From Apodospora peruviana (lineage: Eukaryota > Ascomycota > Sordariomycetes > Sordariales > Lasiosphaeriaceae), in NCBI GenBank assembly GCA_033439685.1, contig JAUEDM010000001.1, positions 5,704,001-5,768,000 on the forward strand: 64,000 nucleotides of DNA, written 5' to 3'. Positions 1 through 10,390 of this stretch are shown here, one piece after another (the first letter of the stretch is position 1; each line of letters starts with the position of its first letter). The position numbers were made by a program, and so were the translations under genes. Below the pieces are notes generated by a model, which was not told where the DNA came from, did no database searches, and was given only the letters and a program-made list of their open reading frames with translations.

Positions 1-2172
1 GGCCACCTTGACTGCCCTGCGTAGAGCCTGATCCTCCTTGTCCGTCCACTTGACACTGAGCTGGTCCCACTTCGACCCAGGCGTATTATACTCCTTCTTG
101 AACTGAGCTTGCAAGCCTTGGAGGCGGCTCATCTCCCGTGGATCGCCCGAACCGCTGAAGACGAAAAGTGCAGTGCACGGAGGGAGTGCGTCGTGAATCC
201 GTTTGAGCCGCTGCGCCAGGGTCGTCAGGCAGGCTTCCAGAGGCGACGACGGCGTCGGCGGTGTTGCGGAAGAAGTCTCGTCGTCACCATCAACTCCGGA
301 GCCAGCAGCAGCAACAGCAATATCTTCGGCAGGGGGCGGGCCGCCGGCATCGTCTCCCGAAAGCTTATTTCGATTCCACCATCCTTGAAGAGCCTCAAGC
401 TCCCGCATGCGTGCCCAGACAAAGTCGACGCCACCTCCCGGAATTTCGAGACCGTCCGGATCGCCCTTAACCGCCCGCAGGACACCAGCTTCGACCTCGG
501 CGTCCGTCTTGCAGGATATGGTGAAAGTGGCCGCATTACAAGCACTTCTTGTGGCGTCGCCCCAATCGAGGGCCGCGCTGGTCTTGCCCTTTGGAAGTCC
601 ACCGGTAGCCTCCGGTCCAGCGGTCGCACGATATGCGGTTCCTACACGGGCAAGACGTTTGAACAGGTTCTCACCCTGGACATCACCAGTGGCCCACGCT
701 TTACCCTTCTCACATTTCTTCTTGACGAGATCCAGGCACGTCCTGGCATCCTCGATGCTGTCATGTCCCGCCAGCGTGCCGCCACCCTTTTGCACTTCTC
801 TATTGAGATATTTCTGCGCCAGCCACTTAAGAGATGATTTGAGGGGAGCCCCACGAGGGTGTGGATAGAGAAGAGATGTATCGACGATGAAGGGATGCGA
901 TAGTCGCATCGCCTTAAGGTCTGACTCTAGCGAATGGCCGACAAGGATCGCACGAGGGTGTAGAAGCTTCAGAAGCCGGATCTGTATATCTTTGAGAGTT
1001 GTCGTGACGGGATCCAGCATCTCTTTGGTGATGCCGGAAAATTGCGTCACATAGTTGATTATGGGCTTGTCTGGCTTCACCAGCTCGTCGAGAACGACCT
1101 CCCCATCCCACGAGACGAGACTTATTCTTGTGAGGGAATATTCGCTTTCTCCTGTCATGCACATTTCGCAATCAAGAGCAAGAACTTCTCGACCAGCTGT
1201 GATGCTGCCCTGCTGAATCTCGGCCTCCGGGACAACTCCATCCTCAAGCGTCTGAACTCTGGTGTGTACCCAGCCCTCAGGATCTTTGAAGCTGTCTCTG
1301 CGCTCTCCCTCGGGCAGCATAGCAGGATGCGTTGGAAAGCCGTTCTCGATCAGTTCCTCTGGACTGGCCAAGAACTCGGTGATTCTTGTTCTCTGATCTT
1401 GCCACCCATGAGGATCTGAGACGGGCTTGGCCCCCTTCTTCTCATCCTTGCTCTTTGGGGCCGGAGCAGTGAGCATTGCATTCATGGGCGAGTGCAGCTT
1501 TCCGTACTTGTCGTCGCCCGGTGCTCTGACTGGCCATAGAAGCGGAAATATGTCTGCGAATGGCTGAAGCGGCTCTGGAAGCTGGTCCTTCTTCAGAGCA
1601 CGGGGATAGTAGTCATCTGGAGAGGTAGAATCGGCGACTCGGTTGATCGCTTGATCTGGTGTGAGATCGCCAAAGGTAGAAAAATCCACGTTCTGCTTGA
1701 ACATGGCCTCCTCCAAGCCTGGCACCATGATGGCGACAATCTTTCTGAACTGGGGGCGGTGTTTGACAGAGACCCACTGCGGCGCGGTGCCATCGGCAAA
1801 GATGTATAAAATCAGATCGCGAAACGACGCCAGATTGACCTTGGCCTGAAGCCTTGCTTGGTGCGAGAATGTGATAGCTGGGTAGTTAGCCGAATCGGCA
1901 CCCGGAATCTTCTTATGCTTCTTCACAGGTCGGCCGCGCTCAATTGTTTGCCAACCATCGTCGTCATTTTCGTCGGCATCGTGCACGCTTGATCGCTTCC
2001 GACTGCTCGATGAATCACTAAGTTCTCGAGAAGAATCGGCTGGGACCTCATTTGCGCTGTGTGAGGCCTTGTCGAGACTGTTGTTGATAGCCTCAGCTTC
2101 ACGCTGGATGTGGGCGACAATCGACCCAAGCCCGGGGCCATTCTCCAGGGTTTTCTTTTTGTTTTTGCCCAT
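1..2172 (-). CDS. REX1: RNA exonuclease REX1/RNH70-like (DEDDh), 3' end cut by window edge
   Basis: This is a 3'-5' RNA exonuclease that trims the 3' ends of structured RNAs such as 5S rRNA, 5.8S precursors and tRNAs in the nucleus. The frame is open without an intron from the ATG at 2172 to the window edge, giving about 724 codons; the C-terminus lies outside. The N-terminus is basic (MGKNKKK), as expected for a nuclear protein. The DEDDh exonuclease motifs are clear: ALDCEMC (Exo I, around 1159-1180), GHSLESDL (Exo II, around 930-955) and HDSIEDA (Exo III, around 760-780). After the nuclease comes a Pro/Ser/Glu-rich tail of unknown role. It is divergent from the zinc-finger gene starting at 3478. 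The family call is firm; the exact orthologue among the REX paralogues is an inference. Confidence 0.9.
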   Translation of the reverse strand, partial: MGKNKKKTLENGPGLGSIVAHIQREAEAINNSLDKASHSANEVPADSSRELSDSSSSRKRSSVHDADENDDDGWQTIERGRPVKKHKKIPGADSANYPAITFSHQARLQAKVNLASFRDLILYIFADGTAPQWVSVKHRPQFRKIVAIMVPGLEEAMFKQNVDFSTFGDLTPDQAINRVADSTSPDDYYPRALKKDQLPEPLQPFADIFPLLWPVRAPGDDKYGKLHSPMNAMLTAPAPKSKDEKKGAKPVSDPHGWQDQRTRITEFLASPEELIENGFPTHPAMLPEGERRDSFKDPEGWVHTRVQTLEDGVVPEAEIQQGSITAGREVLALDCEMCMTGESEYSLTRISLVSWDGEVVLDELVKPDKPIINYVTQFSGITKEMLDPVTTTLKDIQIRLLKLLHPRAILVGHSLESDLKAMRLSHPFIVDTSLLYPHPRGAPLKSSLKWLAQKYLNREVQKGGGTLAGHDSIEDARTCLDLVKKKCEKGKAWATGDVQGENLFKRLARVGTAYRATAGPEATGGLPKGKTSAALDWGDATRSACNAATFTISCKTDAEVEAGVLRAVKGDPDGLEIPGGGVDFVWARMRELEALQGWWNRNKLSGDDAGGPPPAEDIAVAAAGSGVDGDDETSSATPPTPSSPLEACLTTLAQRLKRIHDALPPCTALFVFSGSGDPREMSRLQGLQAQFKKEYNTPGSKWDQLSVKWTDKEDQALRRAVKVA

Positions 2173-3477
2173 TGTCACAAAGCACTATTGCCCTGAGTAT
2201 CTGATCTCGAGAAGATCTGTTCAGGGAGCAGGAGTGAAGAAAAATACTGCTGGAAATCGTTGTGGGCGAATGCAGAGGCCCGAGGGGTTCTCGCAAAAAA
2301 GCGACTACAAGTCTCAGGAACAATTATTTTGAAGTATGTGATGTGGCTGGTGCGACTCCGTACCCCGAGTGCCCGACTCGAGGACAGACACAGCATCTTA
2401 AATTGTGGCGCAGTCAGTTTGGGGGCCGGCTTACCTAAGGAACTTCGGTTGCATGGAATTCACATGGAGGACTCCAACCTCAGACCGGGCACAATTCCCT
2501 CTCGCCGCCGAATCTGAGGCCTGGACCACTCATGACACTTTTGCGGAGATTTCCCATCGCTCAGGTTTCATTCAGGTCTGTCCACCAGAGGTTGTCAATC
2601 TGGCATACACATATACGTCTGCCTTAAGGTAAAGTATGGATTTTACGATCGGTGCTGGTATCCGTATCTCGGTGCGGAACTGCCTGGTTTTGATGGGATG
2701 GTGAATGGGCTCTATCCAACGTCTTGACTGCCAAGGCATCTCCACCACCTCCAACGCTGCTGCCCATCATTGAAGCAAGCTTGGCGAGAGGAAGGCGGTG
2801 GAGGAGCTCGGGGCCTCCTGCCCGCTCGCTTCAAGCTTGGGCCCCATCCCGCCTGCTCGCCTTTTCAGGTTGGAGGCAACCAACAGTCCAGCCTTTGACC
2901 CAGGCCGTTCCATCTTCTGCCCATTCAGGTGCTCGCCCCTCCAAAACCCGTTCACGACCCCAAACCCCAAACCTGCCTCCCGTGCCCCTCACTCGAGTCC
3001 TCAACGGGCCTAGGGTCTTGATCAAGCTGCCAGTGAGGCTGAAGAGTTTTAATTTAACGAGGCCCAAAGCTGGCGAGAAACTCGCTGTAATCCCGTACTT
3101 CACCTGGACATCCCCGCCAGTAGCTTTCTTCTCCACACGCCGCGGACACGGGCGGTCAAACTTCAACGTCATGAATCTGCTCTCTTGGCCATCCTGCTCA
3201 TCTCGATATATTCTCAACACGTAGCAAACCCCGGATTTCAAGCCCACAGCCACCCGGCAGCCGATCGTAGAGGCTCAATTGCGCTCATGTTCCTGTCGGT
3301 CGGTCCGCGAAGCTAGCACAAGCCTGGCACAGCCTCACCCTCCACGCGCACCGTGGCTTGGCTCGATCGCACGTACAACTGCCATTGATCTTTTTCGCGA
3401 ACCTCGACGACATTTCATCCATCGCATACCGTCCTCAACACCCAAGCTGGCAATTGAGCCAGGCCGCCAGCACCGAA
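2173..3477. other. Divergent intergenic region, no gene seen
   Basis: This spacer lies between the starts of the REX1-like gene and the zinc-finger gene and must hold both promoters and leaders. Short open frames on both strands overlap each other and show no recognisable domain. The 2800-3470 part is rich in C and T and is probably the leader of the zinc-finger gene. No RNA gene was recognised. Confidence 0.6.
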
Positions 3478-5636
3478 ATGACGACACTTTTCTCTGCGCG
3501 GTCGGTCATCGCCGCCCGCTCGTCTTCCCTGTCCGGCGGTGTCATCGCCGGGGCTGTGGTCGGGTCGGTGGTCGGGGCTGTCTTGATTATTCTATGCCTC
3601 TACCCCTTCGTTGTGCGCGCCAGACGCCGGAGACTCAATCAAGATGGTGATTCTGCTCTGCAAGCAGAGCTGGGCCAGAGCCTTGGAGGCCCCCTTTCTT
3701 CCCATGACCCGCCGATGGAAGACATCTCCAAGCGACTTACAACCGATTACCTTGTCCCGGGCCCTGACGCTTCCTTTCCACCAAGTGCTACCAATGGCCA
3801 TCCACCCATCAACGGCTCTGCGACGGACACTGGGCACGATTTCTACCATAAAGTGGCCTCATACCAAAAGCCCTTGCAACCGCCAGTCCTCCCTCTTAAC
3901 GTTTCAATACACCAAGGACTCCCATCGCCCATCTCGGCTCCCGTATCGCCGACATCCAGATTTGATACGTTGACCAGGCAGGCCATTCAAGGTGGCCAGG
4001 CGTTTCCCAGCTCAGTCCCCGTTGATCCTGCTCCGCCCTCCACAGATCCCCCGGCCAGATCCAGGTCGGGCTTTGGTTCTATCGGTACCATCGGTACCGT
4101 TGGCAAAGACAGCACTCGTGAATTGAGCCTTGTTGACTCATATGGTCCGGCCGCCCGTGATATCACGCCCAATGGTATGACAGCAGAACCCGATTCCATT
4201 GACCATCAATCGTCGCATCACCACTTTCCCCATATCCCCGAGTCTATCCGTAGCTTCATACATAGACGGACGTCTGGACATCGCCGCCGAGACAGCAGGC
4301 GGTCTACTCACGGCACTGACGGGACGCGCTCTCCATCTATCATTACTACGGAAGCCCTGCCTCCAGCAGAGCTTGCACAGCCCGTTTTCGATATCGACTT
4401 CGAAGCAAGAGGCGAAGCCTGGTCATATTATCACCCCTACCTCAGCAACGAGCCGCAAGACACACAAATACCGGCCTCGTCCGCACCACCACCGGCGGCC
4501 ACCTCTTCCGCTGCCGGCCTAACAGTCATACCACCGGCACATGTGCCATTCACAGCACCCCTCAGTCCCGTATCACCAGCTCAACAGGCGCCAACATCGG
4601 GGGTTCCTGGACGTTTCATGACGACACGGCCTGTCGTTGATGAGCCGGATGCTATTTCGCCTGACAGTGATAAAACCGTCACGCCCAAGGATCATCTAAA
4701 GTTCTTTAGCAGGCAAAGCTCCCTTCTCGGTAACGGTAAAAGGCTTCCTGGCGAGGGCCTCCCACGAACCGACAGTCTCCCAATCCAAACGATTGTGTCC
4801 GATATTCCAAGTCCGCCACTTCAGCTTACAGCCGGGCCAAGCGGGAATCCCATGGATTTGATGAAGCCCACCAACGACGCAGAAAGCGCATGGAGAGTGG
4901 AGCAGGAGTTAATCAAGATGGAAAACTCACCTCCTCCAGAATCTGTTCCGACCACAATATTACCAACCGTTGATGAACACCCCGACGTGAAACCCAAACC
5001 CAGCCTGCATCTTGAAGAATATCAATCTCCCCCAGATATCGAGGTAAACGGCGAGGAGATTGAAGATTTCGACATGTTGGACTTCCTAGCTAGCCAGGAT
5101 AACATCGACCACTCGGACTGGTCCACACCTCCCCCTTTATCGGACCTCTCAGCATCAAATACCCCCGATACCCGACTCACCGAACCATACACTGCATCTC
5201 CCTCGCCAAGGTCCGACTTCGACAGAAACGGGCAGTTAGGAACATCGCCCAGGGCGTTTGCCTGCGACCAGTGCCATCGTGTCTTTGATCAAATACACAA
5301 ACTCAAGTATGTGTCTCGTTCTTCTGTTGTGCCGCCCGTCGCTAATCATTTGCTAGTCACCACAAGCGGTACCATGACCGACCGCATGAGTGTCCTCATC
5401 CGCCCTGCGTCATGAGGTTTGGCACCAAAACACACCTTGCTCGTCATGTCAACGACAAGCACAGAAAGACAAGAAAGTTCTACTGCACGCAGCAGGATTG
5501 TCCGTACTCCAGATCAGGCGGGAAATCTTTCCCGAGGAAAGATAACTGGAGGAGGCATATGATGAACAAGCATCACATCACTCCGGATTCCGACCCCGGC
5601 CCACAGTTTGTCGATGACCTGATGGATGGAACATGA
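3478..5636 (+). CDS. C2H2 zinc-finger protein with N-terminal transmembrane helix
   Basis: Two exons, 3478-5306 and 5357-5636, separated by a 50-bp intron (5307-5356; GTATGT donor, GCTAAT branch, CTAG acceptor), give 702 aa. Residues 22-46 form one strong hydrophobic helix followed at once by RARRRR, so the predicted topology puts residues 47-702 in the cytosol. Residues 47 to about 590 are Pro/Ser/Thr-rich and look disordered. Three C2H2 fingers start at Cys596; the intron interrupts the first, and splicing makes a standard C-x2-C-x12-H-x3-H finger, followed by C-x4-C-x12-H-x4-H and a longer third finger ending HMMNKH. This looks like a transcription factor tethered to a membrane. An in-frame upstream ATG at 3358 would add 40 residues; I prefer 3478 because the protein then begins just before the helix. 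Function and targets are unknown. Confidence 0.8.
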
Positions 5637-6458
5637 TTGCCATATCCTTCATCGCGATTTGGGTCATATCATTGGGAGTTCCACGTTTTGTGCAAGCTGA
5701 GATGCCAGATATATGGCAGGACCATGGTTTCAAGCCCATCAGAGAGATAAGAGACGAGTTACTATGTGGTTAGGTGGCACGCTGTTGCTCGAGACCACTG
5801 GCTTACAACCATTCGTTTAAGAGCCCATGATAACTCTTGTTTTTCAGCTCGCATGCCCAAGCTGTAACCAAGACCGGTTGCGGAGTAGATGTCATATTCG
5901 TCAAGACGGCGGCTCTGAGGAGATTGGCGCATTGGGCCATGTAAATATTTACTCTCTTTCTGGATTTCGGAGAGTGGTCAGTTGGGGAAAAAATCTGTTG
6001 GTATTTCTCGTTTTATTTTTAGGGATTGTATCTTAGCGATAGCGGTTTGAGTATAGGTACACAGCGTCCATCTAGCCAGCGTTCGATATTAATCGCAAAA
6101 TGATTACCTGCTACGAGTTATGGCCAGACTCTTGTGGTCTTCTTCTATTGCGTAGAGACGAGCCACGATATCCTTGAGATAGTAAGAATGGATGCTCGAT
6201 ATATGCAAGGCCTCATATCAGCAAGCTACCCTAGAAACTCAACCTCGCGGCCCTTGGAAGCGTAAACTTGCTTGTCAGGAGGGCGGTAGTTAGTTTGCAC
6301 TGCTCGTGAAGTACTGCTGAATGGCAACTAGCGCGTGAGCTTGCTTCCTAGTAGTAGGTTGCCAGGAAGCCTGCCCTCAGCGCAGTCAATAATTCTTGCT
6401 CTGATAATGCAGTCTCCTTTTTCTTTTTTCATAACCTCTTTTTTTTACTTCCTTTCCT
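5637..6458. other. Convergent intergenic region, no gene seen
   Basis: This is the shared 3' flank of the zinc-finger gene and RRP40. It becomes T-rich near 6416-6450, compatible with 3' end signals. A 69-codon open frame at 5827-6036 has no recognisable content. Confidence 0.6.
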
Positions 6459-7262
6459 TCACCGCAACTGCTTCACTAGCCTCTTGACGAGCTTGCGCTG
6501 CTGTTCCACCGTCAGGTCACCCTCGTCTGTCTCCTTCAGCGCGCGGCCGACGAGCACGATGGTTTTTGTGCTCTCGCTGCCAACCCAGACTCGGCCGTTG
6601 CGACCCACGGCCGTCTCGAAGGCCAACCCCTCGGCGCCTAACAACTCCAGCACTTCGACGCGGCCCTCCTCGCGGTTGCGCGCCATCAGCAGGCGCCGCG
6701 CGAGGCCGAGAGACACGTCAAAGGCCATGCCGCCTGTCAGCGGGCCGAGACCTTCCGCCTTTCCGGTTGTCGAGGAGACGCATTCGAGCTCCGGGTCCAT
6801 GTGTCGGTTGGCGAGGGTGACCCTGGCGTAGATCAGGGCGCCTGGGAGGAGCTGTGGCCGTGTTTTCTTGGTGGCGCCCTCGAAGGCGAGGTGCGGGAGG
6901 GCGGCGTTGGCGGTATAGGGGGACAGGTTGACGTAATAGAGGTCTGCGGCGGATCGGTGGACTTGGCCTATCACGAGGTCGTGTGTTGAAGGTATGTACT
7001 GTTTTTGTTTTGTTTTTCGGTTAGGTTCTCGGGGTTTTGGAGGGGTTTGGACAAGGCGACTTACGCGACCGCCATTATATTCCACCCACATTGAGTTCTT
7101 CTTGGGGTCGACTACCAGCTGTCCGGCTACGGTCGGGACGATCTCGCTTGGGGGAATGTGTCGCAGGCCGGGGCCTAGTCGGAGAGGCTGCTTTCTGTGC
7201 GTCGGGATTAGAGAGGGGTCGATTGTGTCCCCTGGGAGGACTAGTAATGGTGCGGTCGCCAT
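6459..7262 (-). CDS. RRP40: Exosome complex component RRP40
   Basis: This is a cap subunit of the RNA exosome, which binds RNA substrates and guides them into the ring for 3'-5' decay and rRNA processing. Exons are 7262-7065 and 6998-6459, giving 245 aa, close to the usual 240-275. The 66-bp intron (6999-7064; GTAAGT, CCTAAC branch, ACAG) is a multiple of three and has no stop, so an unspliced reading gives a false 267-aa protein with a 22-residue basic insert. Splicing joins VEYNGGR to YIPSTHDLVIG, the expected start of the S1 domain. A KH-like domain follows with the GxNG motif (GRNG, residues 198-201) typical of Rrp4/Rrp40 in place of GXXG. The start is 398 bp from that of SSZ1 on the other strand. 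Confidence 0.92.
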   Translation of the reverse strand: MATAPLLVLPGDTIDPSLIPTHRKQPLRLGPGLRHIPPSEIVPTVAGQLVVDPKKNSMWVEYNGGRVSRLVQTPPKPREPNRKTKQKQYIPSTHDLVIGQVHRSAADLYYVNLSPYTANAALPHLAFEGATKKTRPQLLPGALIYARVTLANRHMDPELECVSSTTGKAEGLGPLTGGMAFDVSLGLARRLLMARNREEGRVEVLELLGAEGLAFETAVGRNGRVWVGSESTKTIVLVGRALKETDEGDLTVEQQRKLVKRLVKQLR

Positions 7263-7660
7263 TGCTTGGTGTGCTGGTGTTTCCGTTGGTCGGTATGGGC
7301 TGTGGAAGGTATCTCAGGTTTATGGTAGAGAAGATTGAGTGGACTGTTCAGCCTTGCAGTTCTTGGTGTTGTTGTGTTTGGGAAACTCGAACTTTTGCAG
7401 GCAGCCTTAGTGGGGCATGTGGATGGAGGATGGTACGGATTACATCTTGAATCTTGGCATAGTGGGGCTGGTGAGCAGGGATCTCTTGACAGAGCGGACC
7501 TAAGCATCCATCCCAGCGCCTCTGCCCAAATTTTTTCCAGAGCTTGGAATTTTCGAGTCCCCCACCACAACTGACGATTCCTCTGCCAAATTATTATTGA
7601 CAAGACGGTATCCTCAACTTCACTCTGCCTTCCACATATATACCCCGAAATACCGACAGA
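7263..7660. promoter_or_regulatory. Bidirectional promoter of RRP40 and SSZ1
   Basis: The 398 bp between the two start codons must drive both genes. At 7528-7538 it holds AAATTTTTTCC (reverse GGAAAAAATTT), which resembles the RRPE element of yeast ribosome-biogenesis promoters. The resemblance is seen in the sequence; a regulatory role in this fungus is inference. Confidence 0.45.
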
Positions 7661-9547
7661 ATGAGCGCACCCAAGCCTGCGCCAGGTGACCGCACCGTCA
7701 TTGGCATTACCTTTGGCAACTCCAACAGCTCCATTGCTTGCACAAACGACGACAAGGCTGAGGTTATTGCGAACGAAGATGGAGGTGAGCCAGACATAAC
7801 TCCCACCGGTACATTTGTTCCACGAGTACATTGCTAACGTTGGTGACACCACTAGACCGCCAGATCCCCACGATTCTCTCATATGTCGATGGCGAAGAGT
7901 ACTACGGCCAACAGGCGAAGAACTTTCTCGTCAGGAACCCCAAGAACACTGTCGCCTACTTCCGTGACTTTCTAGGGAAAGAGTATGTCACATACCCTCG
8001 CATCTCTTCCACATGCGTCATCACCGAGTATTATGGCTTGCGCAAACACACGCCATTTCAAGACGCTCAAAGCTAACATATAATACAGCTTCAAGTCCAT
8101 AGATCCTACTCACAACCACGCCTCTGCCCACCCCGAAGATGCCAACGACACAGTCGCATTTACCCTTAAGGATAAGGCCGGCGAAGATGATGCCCCTTCC
8201 ACACTCTCTGTTGCCGAGATTTCGACACGTTATCTTCGCCGCCTAGTGACTTCCGCTTCCGAGTACCTTGGCAAGAAGGTGACCTCTGCCGTCATCACCG
8301 TACCGACCAACTTCACCGATAAGCAAAAGGCTGCCTTGATTGCTGCTGCTGCGGATGCCAACCTCGAGGTCTTACAGCTGGTCAGCGAGCCTGTGGCGGC
8401 CGTCCTGGCATATGATGCGCGCCCGGAAGCCGAGATCAAGGACAAGATCGTGGTGGTTGCCGACCTTGGAGGCACTCGGTCCGACGTAGCCGTTGTCGCC
8501 AGCCGCGGTGGCATGTATACCATTTTAGCAACGGCGCACGACTACGAGTTCGCAGGCGCAGCACTGGACAAGATCCTCGTGGATCACTTCGCCAAGGAGT
8601 TTATGAAGCGGAACGCTGGAGTCGACCCGCGCGAGAATGCGAGAAGTCTGGCCAAGCTAAAACTTGAGTCCGAGTCGGCCAAGAAGGCTCTGAGCATAGG
8701 TGCAAACGCCAGCTTCAGCGTCGAGAGCATGGCCGAGGGTATTGACTTTGCCAGCACGATCAACCGCCTTCGTTACGAGACTATCGGCCGGACTGTGTTT
8801 GAGGGTTTCACCCGTTTGGTTGAGTCGGTGATCAAGAAGGCCGGCCTGGACGTCTTGGACGTGGATGAGGTGATCCTGTCGGGCGGAACCTCGCATACGC
8901 CGCGCATTGCCGCGAACCTCAAGGCCATCTTCCCCGGGTCCACGACGATATTAGCACCATCCACAAGCGCGACCGCCATCAACCCTTCGGAACTGCAGGC
9001 GCGCGGTGCTGCTCTCCAGGCCAGCCTTATCCAGGAGTACGAGTCCGAGGACATTGATCAGTCGACCCACGCTGCCGTCACCACTGTGCCCCACATCACC
9101 AACGCTATTGGCGCCGTCTCGGTCTCGGAGTCTGGCGAGGAGGTTTTCGTTCCGATCGTTCCGCCCGAGACGGCCGTCCCTGCGCGGAGGACGGTCATCG
9201 TCCCTGCGCCCAAAAATGGCGGCGATGTGCTGGTCAAGATCGTCGAAGGTAACACCCACATCAAGGTGACGAAGCCGGAGCCCAAAGCCAACGGCGACTC
9301 CAAGGCCGCAAAGGTCGAGGACGCCGGCGACTCGGACAGCGACTTTTCTGATGATGAGGAGGAAGAGGAGGAGAAGCGCGAGAAGGTATGGAAGATTGGC
9401 GCGACGCTCGCAGAGGCGGGCATTCGTGGCGTGAAGGCGGGTAGCAAGGTCGAGGTCTCAATCAACGTCAATGCGGATCTCTCGGTCACGGTGACGACGA
9501 GAGAGGTGGGCGCCAAGGGCGGAGTTCGGGGGACGCTGAGCGCTTAG
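7661..9547 (+). CDS. SSZ1: Ribosome-associated Hsp70-like protein SSZ1
   Basis: Ssz1 is the atypical Hsp70 of the ribosome-associated complex, where it pairs with a J-protein (zuotin) and stimulates the chaperone Ssb on nascent chains. Three exons (7661-7784, 7856-7982, 8089-9547) give 569 aa; introns are 71 and 106 bp with GCTAAC branches. The ATPase domain starts at VIGITFGNSNSSIA. The phosphate-2 motif reads ADLGGTRSD instead of the usual DLGGGTFD, in line with a family that does not need ATP hydrolysis. ILSGGTSHTPRI marks the end of the ATPase domain. The substrate-binding part is short, as in Ssz1, and carries an acidic run of Asp/Ser/Glu just before the last 70 residues. The frame is continuous across both junctions. 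Confidence 0.92.
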
Positions 9548-10390
9548 ACAGTGCTTAAGGATGGGTGCCGTCGGAGCTCATATATAGAATTCCAATTGTG
9601 GACACGATATCAGGTTTAGCAGCGAAAGCTGTGGCAGTCGAACCGGTCAGAGTTCTACCTAGCCAAGGCTTTGCTTATTTATCTAGAAGTTAGGAAAGAG
9701 GGTGTGCTTTATTATATATGAAAAAGATGTAACTATTCGCCCTCACTTTTGATAAGCGATTCAACCGTCCATACACATATGTTAGGTGCACAATGCATTA
9801 ACGTTGACCCGTACTTCGGATGTCCCGTTTATAGGTAGTTATTAACATAGGCAGATATTTCATATATATTTAGTTCTGACGCTACCAAACTAACTACTCG
9901 GTGATCATCCAAAGCAGTTTCGGCGACTTGCCTTACGTATCTGATCTGTCCATTCAACATCTTTCAACCTTTGAGTCCATCCATATCAGCAAGCCATATA
10001 TAACAAAATGAGAACTCCCAAATGAACGGGCCACATATACCTACCTACCTTACGTACATGGTGCAAAAAACGAAACTCACTCCGTAACTCCCTCTCTGCA
10101 CCACTGGCTACCTCAAAAGCAAATCCCAATGACCCGATTAAAAGTCTTGTCCAAAAATGAGAATCCAAAATGAACCCACCCGGCCTTCCTCTTCGAACCG
10201 AGATTTCTCCAAGACAAAATTGAAAGAAAATAAAAAAGGGGGTATGTATGGTATGGTCTAGATAATGTATGCTTCGTTCAGTCGTTCGTCCCTCCGTTTA
10301 TCTTCGTGCCCGCCGGTCTCCGCTTTCTGCTCATGCTGATAATGATGTATCAAATGATAATAATAATATTCAAATTACGCCTCTTGTGCT
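9548..10390. other. Convergent intergenic region, no gene seen
   Basis: This AT-rich spacer lies between the 3' ends of SSZ1 and the RBR ligase gene. It contains one copy of the ACCTACCTACCTTA-type motif at 10039-10052. No coding or RNA gene was recognised. Confidence 0.6.

Noticed and set aside
109..837. 242-codon plus-strand open frame
   Set aside because: It lies antisense to the REX1 coding sequence, has low-complexity arginine runs and no domain.
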